A stretch of DNA of 64,000 nt from Tetracentron sinense. Its lineage: Eukaryota; Streptophyta; Magnoliopsida; Trochodendrales; Trochodendraceae. The notes beneath the pieces are model-generated. The model did not search any database and was not told the DNA's origin. It worked only from the letters and a program-made list of their open reading frames with translations. Positions 1 through 11,300 of the stretch are shown here, piece after piece. The stretch lies in assembly GCA_015143295.1 (NCBI GenBank), contig CM026566.1, forward strand, positions 4,947,072-5,011,071. The letters run 5' to 3'. The position numbers and the translations under genes are program-made. How positions within the stretch are numbered: position 1 is the stretch's first letter; the number at the start of each line of letters is the position of its first letter.

Positions 1-2639
1 ACATTGTACAACTCACCACGGGCACGTTATACAACTCACCACGGGCACGCTGTACATGAGACGACGTGACAACGGGTTCGTCACCCTTGACAAGCACCAC
101 GAGTGGCACTATTCACAAGCACCACGAGTGGCACTATTCACGGACCACGAGTGGCACTATTCACAAGCACCACGAGTGGCACTATTCACAAGCACCACGA
201 GTGGCACTATTCACGGACCACGAGTGGCACTATTCACAAGCACCACGAGTAGCACTATTCATGGACCACGAGTGGCACTATTCACAAGCACCGCGAGTAG
301 CACTATTCACGGACCACGAGTGGCACTATTCACAAGCACCACGAGTGGCACTATTCACGGACCACGAGTGGCACTATTCACAAGCACCACGAGTGGCACT
401 ATTCACAAGCACCACGAGTAGCACTATTCACGGACCACGAGTGGCACTATTCACAAGCACCACGAGTGGCACTATTCACAAGCACCACGAGTTGGCACTA
501 TTCACGGACCACGAGTAACACTATTCACGGACCACGAGTGTCACTATTCACAAGCACCACGAGTAGCACTATTCACGGACCACGAGTGGCACTATTCACA
601 AGCACCACGAGTGGCACTATTCACAAGCACCACGAGTTGGCACTATTCACGGACCACGAGTAACACTATTCACGGACCACGAGTGGCACTATTCACAAGC
701 ACCACGAGTAGCACTATTCACGGACCACGAGTGGCACTATTCACAAGCACCACGAGTGGCACTATTCACAAGCACCACGAGTGGCACTATTCACAGACCA
801 CGAGTTGACACTATTCACAGCACCACGAGTTGGCACTATTCACAGCACTATTCACATAAATCCCAGTAAGGGTATTTCGGTCTTTTGGTCAGTTCACTCT
901 TACCTTAAGAGTTTAACCTGAGCCTTTAGGGCATCATTCGACACTTAGAGAGTTTGAGAGAATAGAAGAAAGAGGAGAAGGCGATTCCAACCTAGGGTTT
1001 CCATTTGGGAGAGAAATCAAAGGGTTTGAAACCCTAGATCAACCTCAAGCCCGTTTTCTTCAAGATTTCGGTGCAAGCATTCGTGGAGCTCACGAATCAA
1101 GCTAGGGCAGCAACTCACAGTCATTTGGATAGAGGGTTTCTTCCTCATTTCTTCAAGGTCGGTGCTTCTTACTACCCTCCTAGTTATAGTTCCTCTTTCC
1201 CCTTCTTTTCTTTTGATTTCCTTTCATTTTACACATGTGCTATGAGATGGATGAATGGATGAATGGTGAATGGAGATGTAAGGGGCGATTGGATGCCAGT
1301 GGTTGTGTGGTGATGATTAAAACGGGGAAGGGCATTGTTCCAATAATAAACATACATGTATGACTGAGTAAAACCATTTAGAAAAGCATGTTGTAGGGTA
1401 AATCCATAATGAACACACCATGTTCGATGAAATGCCAAGGTGAATACAGTGAGCTGTAAATTAGGAAATACATGCCTAATAAATTCTGAATATTGCTAGG
1501 GCCCATGATAGTGTGTTTCCTGTTTTCCCTAAATGCTATGAATATTGAATTGCTTAATCTTTGACGCTATATGTGTTGTGAAATTACCTAATGGTCATGT
1601 TTAAATTTAAATGCAAGTATGTACATGGTTCCCACGAGCACGGCATGCATGGCATGATTTATCGAGGTTGACAAGAACATGGTTAGAGGTGGGACATATC
1701 CTACGATATGTTTTACCTCGCTTTTCACAAGAAGACAAGAACCAACATTCCACGAGGGGTCTCCCCTCACTCACAAGTACATATCATGAAGAAGGGTCTC
1801 CCTTCCCTCGCAAGTACATACATATCATAAAGAAGGGTCTCCCTTCCCTCGCAAGTGCATTGCATAAAGAAGGGTCTCCCTTCCCTCACAAGTGCATCTC
1901 ACAAGTGCATCTCACAAGTTACATGATCACAAGCAAGCATGCATGACATGACACGGCATACAAGAATCAAGCAAGATAGACAAGACAAGCTTTCAAGTAC
2001 GAAAAGATATTTCAAGTCAAGTCAAGTGTACGATGTTTTCAAGAGGATTTATCGGTTTTCTACGAATTACAAGCATGATTATAAACTGCTTTACTTCCTT
2101 GTATGATATCAATTGTTTCCGTTTGACATATATAAATTGCTCCTGATTATGTAATGTCATTTCTATGCTATAATTGTTTGGTTAGTGTTTAGTACCCGCT
2201 GAGTATTCCATGCTCAGCCGTACTTCTTATGTCGGCAGGTTCTGAGGGAGCTGCTACTCCATTTGATGTTTGTGCTCCTGGTCCATGGGTGGAAGAGGAG
2301 TATGTCGAGGAGCCTTTGGAGGAACCCCCCGTAGAGGGTTATTAGTAGGTGGTGATTAGATTCTGAGTGGTTTAGCTGTGGGTGAGACGAGAGTCAGATT
2401 TATGTATTTTGGCGGGCATGTCCGCACTTTCTTTTGGATTCTTTTTGTATAAACTTGGATTGATTATGTATATACATAGAGGTTTGGTAGACTTCCGCTA
2501 TACCATGTTAGAGCATGTTTCCGCTGTTTTGTCCTCTATCGTATATGCTCTATGGGTTTTGCAGGTTTGTTGTCAAGCAAGTCATGATTAGTCGTCCAAA
2601 GTTCACTCTAACTCCTAGGGTGGGTTTCGGGTCGCAACA
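1..2639 (+). mobile_element. 5' LTR of a Tekay/Del-type Ty3/gypsy element (left end outside window)
   Basis: Position 1 aligns with 7495 of the 3' LTR, so about 254 bases of this LTR lie before the window. It ends in ...CGCAACA at 2639, four bases before a tRNA-Met primer site. Outside the tandem array it differs from the 3' LTR by roughly nine single-base changes plus one 8-base insertion near 1256. It holds a U3 array (91-856) and four imperfect palindromes of the form GAAGGGTCTCCCTTC, spaced about 38 bases apart, starting at 1753, 1791, 1832 and 1869. I see no clear TATA box. The short reading frames inside it are not genes. Confidence 0.93.
91..856 (+). repeat. LTR tandem array, about 32 units of 23 and 25 bp
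   Basis: Two unit types are mixed: a 25-mer beginning CAAGCACCACGAG and a 23-mer beginning CGGACCACGAG, both ending GGCACTATTCA. A block of about 145 bases (near 480-625) is duplicated in tandem as a higher-order unit, starting again near 625. The open frames across the array read CACGAG/TGGCACTATTCA repeats and are by-products of the period. It corresponds to the shorter array at 7585-8106 in the 3' LTR. Confidence 0.95.
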
Positions 2640-2643
2640 GAAG

Positions 2644-2655
2644 TGGTATCAGAGC
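2644..2655 (+). other. Primer binding site for initiator tRNA-Met
   Basis: TGGTATCAGAGC lies four bases after the 5' LTR end. This is the usual plant retrotransposon minus-strand primer site, complementary to the 3' end of initiator tRNA-Met, and it fixes the LTR boundary at 2639. The leader 2656-2961 contains no recognisable gene. Confidence 0.95.
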
Positions 2656-2961
2656 TTAGGCTTTAGGTCTCTAGGGTCACTTAGAATCTTATACCACGGC
2701 TTGACAGGAGCATATGTCAGGAGACAAGTTAGGAAGAAGTAAGTCGGAAGAGAGTCTTGATCCAAGTGTAAGACTAAACTTTAGTCTTAGTCAAAATGGT
2801 TGTTTCAACCAAGTACGAGCCTTAGGAACGCTAGAACACCAAAGTATAATATTATAAATACTCTGATGACTTAATGCGATGTATATTAGTATTATACAAC
2901 TAGTACAAATTGGATTATTGTGAAATGGCATTGAAGTAAACTGTGGTTTAAAGTTAGACTC

Positions 2962-4231
2962 ATGTGGTGTTATTATTCTCAGGACTTGAGTCATGAGACG
3001 GAACACACGGGTCGTGGACCACATACCAGAGCTTGCTCTTCTTCACGGGATGAGGATGAGCAACCGGACCTCTCTCGAGTCTTAGGCTCTATTGCTGAGA
3101 CACTCGCCATACTGGCGGCTCGGCAGGCTATACCATCATCGGCGGCACCTACTCCACCGCCCGCAGCTCCAGTACATCGTACCGCTGGAGTTGAGGCATT
3201 CAGGAGATTAAGGCCTCCACCATTCCATGGGAGTGTGGACCCTCTTGCTGCGGAGGCATGGATCCTCCAGATGAAGGAGATCCTTATGGTCCTCTCACCT
3301 ACAGAGGAGGAGAGGGTAGCATGGGCAGCTTTCATGCTAGAAGGTGAAGCCCACCATTGGTGGTTGTCCGCACTGAGGACGAGAGATTTGACCATGCAGG
3401 GTCTACTTTGGACTTGGGATGAGTTCAAGGATACTTTTTACAAAAAGTATTTTCCGATTGGAGCACGGGAAAAGAAAGAGAGAGAATTCATCAACCTTGA
3501 GCAAGGTTTGATGTCAGTGGCACAATACGAGGCCAAGTTCTCGGAGTTGTCGAGATTTGCGCCTCATATGGTTGCTACTGAGGCAATGAAGGCGAGGAGA
3601 TTTGAGCAAGGGCTCAAGGATGTGATTATGGAGAAGGTGTCCGTTTTCAGGCATACTACCTACCCTGAGGTAGTAGACAAGGCCTTATTGGTCGAGGCCA
3701 ATTCGGAGACAGTGTCCAAGAAGAGGGAGTGGGCGAGAGGCCAAGCTAGTAGTTCAGCACCTCCAGAGAGGCGGACTCGTTATCAGTATGCGTGGCCAGC
3801 ACCATCGATGAGACCTTCTTATGCGCCTCCAGCTCCACGGCAGTATGTGCCTCAGGCACCGAGACCTCAGGCTCTTCCAGCCCCACGGCTTGTTGCACCT
3901 CAGACGATGAGTTATGCTCCGCTTCCAGCCCCTCCGACTTATACACACGAGGTCTGCACTTCATGCGGCAAAAGGCATCCGGCGGGAGATTGTCGAAGAG
4001 CATCTGGTGGATGTTATCATTGCGGTCGCCAGGGCCACATGATCAGGGATTGCCCTAGTCGGCATTTATCAGGCCAGTCTCAGGGGATTAGTCCACCAGC
4101 ACGCCCAGCAGGATCATATCAGGCGTCATCTCAGACTACCCGGTCTACACCTCAGTCTCGCCAGGCGAACCAGGGGCGAGTTTTTGCCTTGACAGAGGGT
4201 GATGCACTTGCATCTGACGATGTAGTGCAAG
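2962..4231 (+). pseudogene. gag of the Tekay/Del-type element
   Basis: This encodes the structural nucleocapsid polyprotein of an LTR retrotransposon, which packages element RNA in cytoplasmic particles. The first in-frame ATG is 2962, but the family-like sequence begins only about 25 residues later, so the true start is uncertain. The central part (about residues 75-240) looks like a Retrotrans_gag domain, followed by a Pro/Ala-rich linker. A CCHC zinc knuckle is at residues 351, 354, 359 and 364, preceded by a half-knuckle (CTSCG...GDC). The open frame runs on to a stop at 4245, but from 4232 it reads into what looks like a 148-base intron. It is scored as a pseudogene because the polyprotein downstream is broken; gag itself is open. 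Confidence 0.85.
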
Positions 4232-4379
4232 GTACGCAGTTGTAGCTTATTTAATTATCCGTAAATTAAACTGCTAAATATAAATTGATTGTGTACGTAC
4301 TTGAAATGTTATATATATATATATACCTATGTGTATACACTGTTGATGCTTGAATTGACGTAACTAGCTACAATTTCAG
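4232..4379 (+). other. Putative GT-AG intron between gag and protease
   Basis: The segment begins GGTACG after CAAG and ends in AATTTCAG. It is AT-rich with a (TA)n run near 4311 and many stops, unlike its flanks. Removing it keeps the reading frame from the gag tail into the protease, and its length (148) is not a multiple of three. In most Ty3/gypsy elements of this type, gag and protease are continuous. An insertion that happens to have splice-like ends is the alternative. Confidence 0.7.
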
Positions 4380-7138
4380 GAACCCTACTAATCAATGAGT
4401 GTTTGGCTCGAGTGTTGATTGATACCGGGTCTACTCATTCGTTTGTCTCACCGTGGGGTGCCCCGGTGTTGTTTGTTTAAAAGAAAGATGGCTCGATGCG
4501 GATGTGCGTCGATTACAGGCAATTGAACAAAGTCACTATAAAGAATAGGTATCCCTTGCCTAGGATTGATGACTTGTTCGATCAGTTGAAGGGAGCGAGA
4601 TTTTTCTCAAAGATAGATCTTCGATCAGGCTATCACCAGTTGAAGATTAAGGCGGAAGATGTTCCCAAAACTGCTTTCAGGACTCGGTATGGACACTACG
4701 AGTTCTTAGTGATGCCTTTTGGACTCACGAACGTGCCGGCAGCCTTTATGGACTTGATGAACCGGGTGTTCCGGCAGTATCTTGATAGGTGCGTGATTGT
4801 ATTTGTTGATGATATTTTGGTCTATTCCCAGACACGGGAAGATCACACACGCGACCTATGCCTTGCTTTGGAAATGCTAAGAGAGCACAAGCTATACGCC
4901 AAACTTAGCAAGTGTAAGTTTTGGTTGGAAGAGGTAGCATTCCTAGGACACGTTGTTTCTGCAGAAGGTATCTCGGTGGATCCAAAGAAGATAGAGGCAG
5001 TCATGAGTTGGGCGAGGCCCAAGAGTGTCACGGAGATACGCAGTTTTCTTGGGTTGGCAGGCTACTACAGGAGATTCGTAGAGGGTTTCTCTAGCCTTGC
5101 AGCACCGCTTACTTACCTGACAAGGAAGAACGCCAAGTTTGTATGGAGTGATAAGTGCGAGATCAGTTTCACGGAACTGAAGAAGAGGCTTACTACAGCT
5201 CCTGTCCTTACAGTGCCATCCGGACCTTATGGATATGAGGTGAATAGTGATGCCTCACATGTTGGACTTGGGTGTGTACTCATGCAGCACAAGAAATTCA
5301 TTGCCTATGCATCAAGGCAATTGAAGGAGCATGAGAAGAATTATCCCACGCACGACTTGGAGCTTGCGGCGGTCGTGTTTGCACTTAAGATTTGGCATCA
5401 TTACCTTTATGGGGTGGAGTTCTATGTGTTCACTGATCACAAGAGTCTCAAGTATCTCTTTTCCCAAAAGGAGCTGAATCTAAGGCAACGGCGTTGGATG
5501 AAATTTCTGAAGGACTATGATTGTACCATTCAATACCACCCGGGCAAAGCAAATGTAGTGGCTGATGCTTTGAGTAGAAAACCTCAAGGGTTGTTAGCAC
5601 ACATGTTAGTTCAAGAATGGAAGCTACTAGAAGATTTGGCAAATCTAGACATCAGTGTGAATAACTCTGTCCGTGGTCCTATCTTGGCAAATGTTACGGT
5701 TCGGCCGTACATTATAGATTTGATCCAAGAATATCAAGCCATGGATGTGGAATTGTTGGCTTATCGGGACAAGGAAGTTGCTAAGGGTAGTGAGGACTTC
5801 TCTCTCACTAGTCGGGGTGCTATCACATTCAAAGGAAGGTTGTGTGTTCCGGCCAACGCAGATCTTCGACGAGAGATCATGGATGAGGCACATCGTTCGA
5901 AATACACAGTGCATCCAGGGGGCACAAAGATGTACCGGAACCTCAAGAGTCACTTTTGGTGGCAGAATATGAAGAGGGAGGTTGCGGAATATGTAGCACG
6001 ATGCTTGGTGTGTCAACATGTAAAAGCAGAACACATGCGGCCCGCCGGTCTATTGCATTCTCTTCCTATTCCCGAGTGGAAATGGGAGAACATATCAATG
6101 GATTTCATAGTTGGCTTGCCAAAGACGACAAGAGGCTCAGATGCGATATGGGTAGTAGTGGATCGTTTGACAAAGTCCGCTCATTTCTTACCCTACTGTA
6201 CTACCTTCAACTCTAGTCAGTTGGCTGCACTATACATCAAGGAAGTAGTTAGACTACATGGGGTGCCAGTCAGTATTGTATCAGATCGGGATCCAAGATT
6301 TACGTCAAGATTTTGGAAAAGTTTCCAAGAGGCTATGGGTTCCCAACTTGATTTCAGCACCGCCTTTCATCCACAAACGGATGGACAAACCGAGAGAGTG
6401 AACCAAGTCATTGAAGACATGCTTCGAGCTTGTATGTTGGATTTCAGAGGCAGTTGGGAAGAGCACTTGCCTTTGGTTGAATTTGCCTACAATAACAGCT
6501 ATCAGGCAAGTATCCAAATGGCACCATTTGAGGCCTTGTATGGGCGAAGTTGTAGGTCTCCTCTCTATTGAGATGAGGTAGGAGAAAGGAAAATACTTGG
6601 TCCGGAGTTGATTGAGCAAACTGCAAACACAGTTAAGATCATCCGGGATCGATTGAAAGCCGCTCAAGATCGCCAGAAAAGTTATGCGGACACACGCCGT
6701 AGGGACTTAGAATTTCAAGTAGGGGATCAAGTTTTTGTGAAAGTATCTCCTAGCAAAGGGATCATGAGATTTGGGAAGCGAGGCAAGCTCAGTCCTCGGT
6801 ATGTTGGGCCTTTTGAGATTATCACACGGGTTGGTGAAGTTGCTTATCGAGTAGCTCTTCCACCTCACATGGCTGCAGTTCATAACGTCTTCCATGTGTC
6901 CATGCTTCGGAAGTATCTTGCGGATCCTTCGCATGTCATAGACTTGGAACAGTTGGAGATTCGAGAGGACCTCACCTTGATTGAAAAGCCAGTCCAGATT
7001 TTAGATCGAAGGAATCAAGTGCTTCGCAACAAGACAATCCCTTTGGTTCTTGTGCAATGGCAACACCATGCTCGGGAAGAAGCTACATGGGAGTGTGAAG
7101 CCGAAGTCAAAGCAAAGTACCCAGAATTACTTGAATAA
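4380..7138 (+). pseudogene. pol of the Tekay/Del-type element (protease fragment, RT, RNase H, integrase, chromodomain), broken
   Basis: One frame carries all parts. The protease active-site DTG is at 4421-4429. Within about 20 bases of it the sequence jumps into the N-terminal part of reverse transcriptase, so most of the protease and the region before RT are deleted. The RT catalytic FVDD is at 4802-4813, RNase H follows, and the integrase HHCC finger lies near 5895-6020. The integrase catalytic D, D and E codons are at 6100, 6284 and 6392. The C-terminal part ends in a chromodomain-like segment (about 6985-7135), which places it among chromodomain Ty3 elements. Stops: TAA at 4478-4480 (normally Lys) and TGA at 6569-6571 (normally Trp). 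It cannot make a full polyprotein. Confidence 0.93.
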
Positions 7139-7227
7139 GTTTCTGTGTGAAGTCTGTATATGACTTGTAATGTTCTTTTTGATTTGTAATGCAAGTAGTG
7201 TCTGAATTTCGAGGACGAAATTTTTGT

Positions 7228-7240
7228 AAGGGGGGGAGGA
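7228..7240 (+). other. Polypurine tract
   Basis: AAGGGGGGGAGGA directly precedes the TG that opens the 3' LTR. It is the expected plus-strand primer. The 89 bases between the pol stop and this tract are non-coding. Confidence 0.93.
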
Positions 7241-9880
7241 TGTAGAGCCCCAGACTTTTTCATGCTTAATACGTGACACTTTCGTTGTCATCTTGCCATT
7301 TTAAGAGGTATGATTAATAAATAAGGAAGAATTTGGAAATTTCAAAATGTCAGAATTGTTCCTCTTCGAAGTACGAACACAACGCAAGTTGAATCGTCAA
7401 AATCGGACGAACGAGTCAAAAGATATGGCCAAAACAGTCTGTACCTGTAGGAAAACGTATACTGTGTGCATCCGTTGTACAGCTCACCACGGGTACATTG
7501 TACAACTCACCACGGGCACGTTGTACAACTCACCACGGGCACGCTGTACATGAGACGACGTGACAACGGGTTCGTCACCCTTGACAAGCACCACGAGTGG
7601 CACTATTCACAAGCACCACGAGTGGCACTATTCACGGACCACGAGTGGCACTATTCACGGACCACGAGTGGCACTATTCACAAGCACCGCGAGTAGCACT
7701 ATCCATGGACCACGAGTGGCACTATTCACAAGCACCGCGAGTAGCACTATTCACGGACCACGAGTGGCACTATTCACAAGCACCACGAGTGGCACTATTC
7801 ACGGACCACGAGTGGCACTATTCACAAGCACCACGAGTAGCACTATTCATGGACCACGAGTGGCACTATTCACAAGCACCACGAGTGGCACTATTCACAA
7901 GCACCACGAGTTGGCACTATTCACGGACCACGAGTAACACTATTCACGGACCACGAGTGGCACTATTCACAAGCACCACGAGTAGCACTATTCACGGACC
8001 ACGAGTGGCACTATTCACAAGCACCACGAGTGGCACTATTCACAGACCACGAGTTGACACTATTCACAGCACCACGAGTTGGCACTATTCACAGCACTAT
8101 TCACAGAAATCCCAGTAAGGGTATTTCGGTCTTTTGGTCAGTTCACTCTTACCTTAAGAGTTTAACCTGAGCCTTTAGGGCATCATTCGACACTTAGAGA
8201 GTTTGAGAGAATAGAAGAAAGAGGAGAAGGCGATTCCAACCTAGGGTTTCCATTTGGGAGAGAAATCAAAGGGTTTGAAACCCTAGATCAACCTCAAGCC
8301 CGTTTTCTTCAAGATTTCGGTGCAAGCATTCGTGGAGCTCACAAATCAAGCTAGGGCAGCAACTCACAGTCATTTGGAAAGAGGGTTTCTTCCTCATTTC
8401 TTCAAGGTCGGTGCTTCTTACTACCCTCCTAGTTATAGTTCCTCTTTCCCCTTCTTTTCTTTTGATTTCCTTTCATTTTACACATGTGCTATGAGATGGA
8501 TGAATGGTGAATGGAGATGTAAGGGGCGATTGGATGCCAGTGGTTGTGTGGTGATGATTAAAACGGGGAAGGGCATTGTTCCAATAATAAACATACATGT
8601 ATGATTGAGTAAAACCATTTAGAAAAGCATGTTGTAGGGTAAATCCATAATGAACACACCATGTTCGATGAAATGCCAAGGTGAATACAGTGAGCTGTAA
8701 ATTAGGAAATACATGCCTAATAAATTCTGAATATTGCTAGGGCCCATGATAGTGTGTTTCCTGTTTTCCCTAAATGCTATGAATATTGAATTGCTTAATC
8801 TTTGACGCTATATGTGTTGTGAAATTACCTAATGGTCATGTTTAAATTTAAATGCAAGTATGTACACGGTTCCCACGAGCACGGCATGCATGGCATGATT
8901 TATCGAGGTTGACAAGAACATGGTTAGAGGTGGGACATATCCTACGATATGTTTTACCTCGCTTTTCACAAGAAGACAAGAACCAACATTCCACGAGGGG
9001 TCTCCCCTCACTCACAAGTACATATCATGAAGAAGGGTCTCCCTTCCCTCGCAAGTACATACATATCATAAAGAAGGGTCTCCCTTCCCTCGCAAGTGCA
9101 TTGCATAAAGAAGGGTCTCCCTTCCCTCACAAGTGCATCTCACAAGTGCATCTCACAAGTTACATGATCACAAGCAAGCATGCATGACATGACACGGCAT
9201 ACAAGAATCAAGCAAGATAGACAAGACAAGCTTTCAAGTACGAAAAGATATTTCAAGTCAAGTCAAGTGTACGATGTTTTCAAGAGGATTTATCGGTTTT
9301 CTACGAATTACAAGCATGATTATAAACTGCTTTACTTCCTTGTATGATATCAATTGTTTCCGTTTGACATATATAAATTGCTCCTGATTATGTAATGCCA
9401 TTTCTATGCTATAATTGTTTGGTTAGTGTTTAGTACCCGCTGAGTATTCCATGCTCAGCCGTACTTCTTATGTCGGCAGGTTCTGAGGGAGCTGCTACTC
9501 CATTTGATGTTTGTGCTCCTGGTCCATGGGTGGAAGAGGAGTATGTCGAGGAGCCTTTGGAGGAACCCCCCGTAGAGGGTTATTAGTAGGTGGTGATTAG
9601 ATTCTGAGTGGTTTAGCTGTGGGTGAGACGAGAGTCAGATTTATGTATTTTGGCGGGCATGTCCGCACTTTCTTTTGGATTCTTTTTGTATAAAATTGGA
9701 TTGATTATGTATATACATAGAGGTTTGGTAGACTTCCGCTATACCATGTTAGAGCATGTTTCCGCTGTTTTGTCCTCTATCGTATATGCTCTGTGGGTTT
9801 TGCAGGTTTGTTGTCAAGCAAGTCATGATTAGTCGTCCAAAGTTCACTCTAACTCCTAGGGTGGGTTTCGGGTCGCGACA
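7241..9880 (+). mobile_element. 3' LTR of the Tekay/Del-type element (2640 bp)
   Basis: It starts TGTAGAGCCCC after the polypurine tract and ends GGGTCGCGACA, giving the TG...CA termini of LTRs. It matches 1-2639 throughout. At about 7474-7550 it has three to four 24-bp repeats containing CTCACCACGGG, then the 7585-8106 array. The same four palindromes as in the 5' LTR fall at about 8994-9120. Immediately after it (9881) comes LTR sequence again, aligned to position 9078 of this LTR, which marks the insertion point in an older copy. Confidence 0.95.
7585..8106 (+). repeat. LTR tandem array, about 22 units
   Basis: The 23/25-bp unit types match those of 91-856, but this array has about ten fewer units (522 versus 766 bases). 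It lacks the second copy of the 145-base higher-order block. The unit difference accounts for nearly all of the length difference between the two LTRs. Confidence 0.95.
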
Positions 9881-10696
9881 GTCTCCCTTCCCTCGCAAGT
9901 GCATTGCATAAAGAAGGGTCTCCCTTCCCTCTCAAGGCATCTCACAAGTGCATCTCACAAGTGTATCTCACAAGTTACATGATCACAAGCAAGCATACAT
10001 GACATGACACGACATACAAGAATCAAGCAAGATAGACATGACAAGTTTTCAAGTACGAAAAGATATTTCAAGTCAAGTCAAGTGCACGATGTTTTCAAGA
10101 GGATTTATCGGTTTTCTACGAATTACAAGCATGATTATAAACTGCTTTACTTCCTTGTATGATGTGAATTGTTTCCGTTTGACATATATGAATTGATCCT
10201 GATTATGTATTGCTATTTTTATGCTATAATTGTTGGTTAGTATTTAGTACCCGCTGAGTATTCCATGCTCAGCCGTACTTCTTATGTCGGCAGGTTCTGA
10301 GGGAGCTGCTGCCCCATTTGATGTTTGTGCTCCTGGTCCATGGGTGGAAGAGGAGTACGCCGAGGAGCCTTTGGAGGAACCTCCCGTAGAGGGTTATCAG
10401 TAGGTGGTGATTAGATTCTGAGCGGATTAGCTGTGGGTGAGATGAGAGTTAGATTCATGTATTTTGGCGGGCATGTCCGCACTTTCTTTTGGAGACTTTT
10501 TGTATAAACTTGGATTTGCGTATGTATATACATAGAGGTTTGGTAGTCTTCCGCTGTGCTATGTTAGAGTATGTTTCCGCTGTTTATATCCTCTATTGTA
10601 TATGCTCTGTGGGTTTTGCAGGTTAGTTGTCAAGCAAGTCATGATTAGTCATCCAAAGTTCACTCTAACTCCTAGGGTGGGTTTTGGGTCGCGACA
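9881..10696 (+). mobile_element. 3' remainder of an older LTR of the same family
   Basis: This 816-base segment aligns with 9078-9880 of the 3' LTR, including the shared end GGGTCGCGACA, but with more substitutions and small indels. It has no internal region after it. The simplest reading is that the Tekay element inserted into this LTR, splitting it; the 5' part should lie left of the window. If so, 9881-9885 (GTCTC) is the right-hand target duplication. Confidence 0.88.
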
Positions 10697-10843
10697 TATG
10701 CAATGCTTATGCTTATGAGTCTTTGAGTACCTTAACAATAACCATGCACTCCCTTATCAGCTTATTTAGATCCCCCATCGGACTTATTCAGATCTCCTCC
10801 TTCTTATGTAGTCCTACTAGGCATATGTAATGTTTCATGCTTG
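10697..10843. other. 147 bases between the LTR remnant and the CACTA end
   Basis: No gene here. Its reverse strand could continue the - strand LTR that resumes at 28563, because both abut the CACTA insertion site. I could not match it to another LTR with certainty. Confidence 0.4.
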
Positions 10844-10859
10844 CACTAAGAAATTCAAG

Positions 10860-11300
10860 GTTTATTGCGGCGGCTATAATCCGCCATAATACTTAAATAA
10901 ACCATCGTTGCAAACATCTAACGACGGTTTTCTTAAATGTCGTCATAAGTCTTGTCGCAAGGGATATAATGGCGTTTGGTAACGGCGGTTACTATATCCG
11001 CAGCTATATATAGAGCTTATAGCGACAGTTACTTTATCTGTAGCTATATACTACACTTTTAATGGCACTCTAAAATTGCCGTACCAAATCGATTTCCAAC
11101 GGTAATTTCAACCGCCGTTATATATAGAATCTGTAACGGCACAAGAAAACCGCCATTATATATTCCGCCTATAGCGGCACAAGAAAATCGCCGTTATATA
11201 TTCCGCCTATAACGGCACAAGAAACCCGCTGTTATATATTCCACCTATAACGGCACAATGAACCCGCCGTTACAATTATGTATATGTAATGGCGGTATAA
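10860..11300 (+). repeat. CACTA left subterminal repeats
   Basis: Many copies of short motifs such as AACGGCGGTT and CGCCGTTATA occur in both orientations. Near 11135-11275 they form four 38-bp tandem units, each with CGGCACAAGAAA and TTATATATTCC. In the family, subterminal repeats bind the transposase. Confidence 0.85.

Noticed and set aside
56..808. Several open frames of up to 150 codons across the LTR array, also at 7466-8118
   Set aside because: They read the same short peptide repeated because the DNA period is short; frames overlap in all phases and no start context or family match exists.
91..856. CRISPR-like regular repeats
   Set aside because: Units are contiguous 23/25-mers without unique spacers, in a plant retrotransposon LTR.
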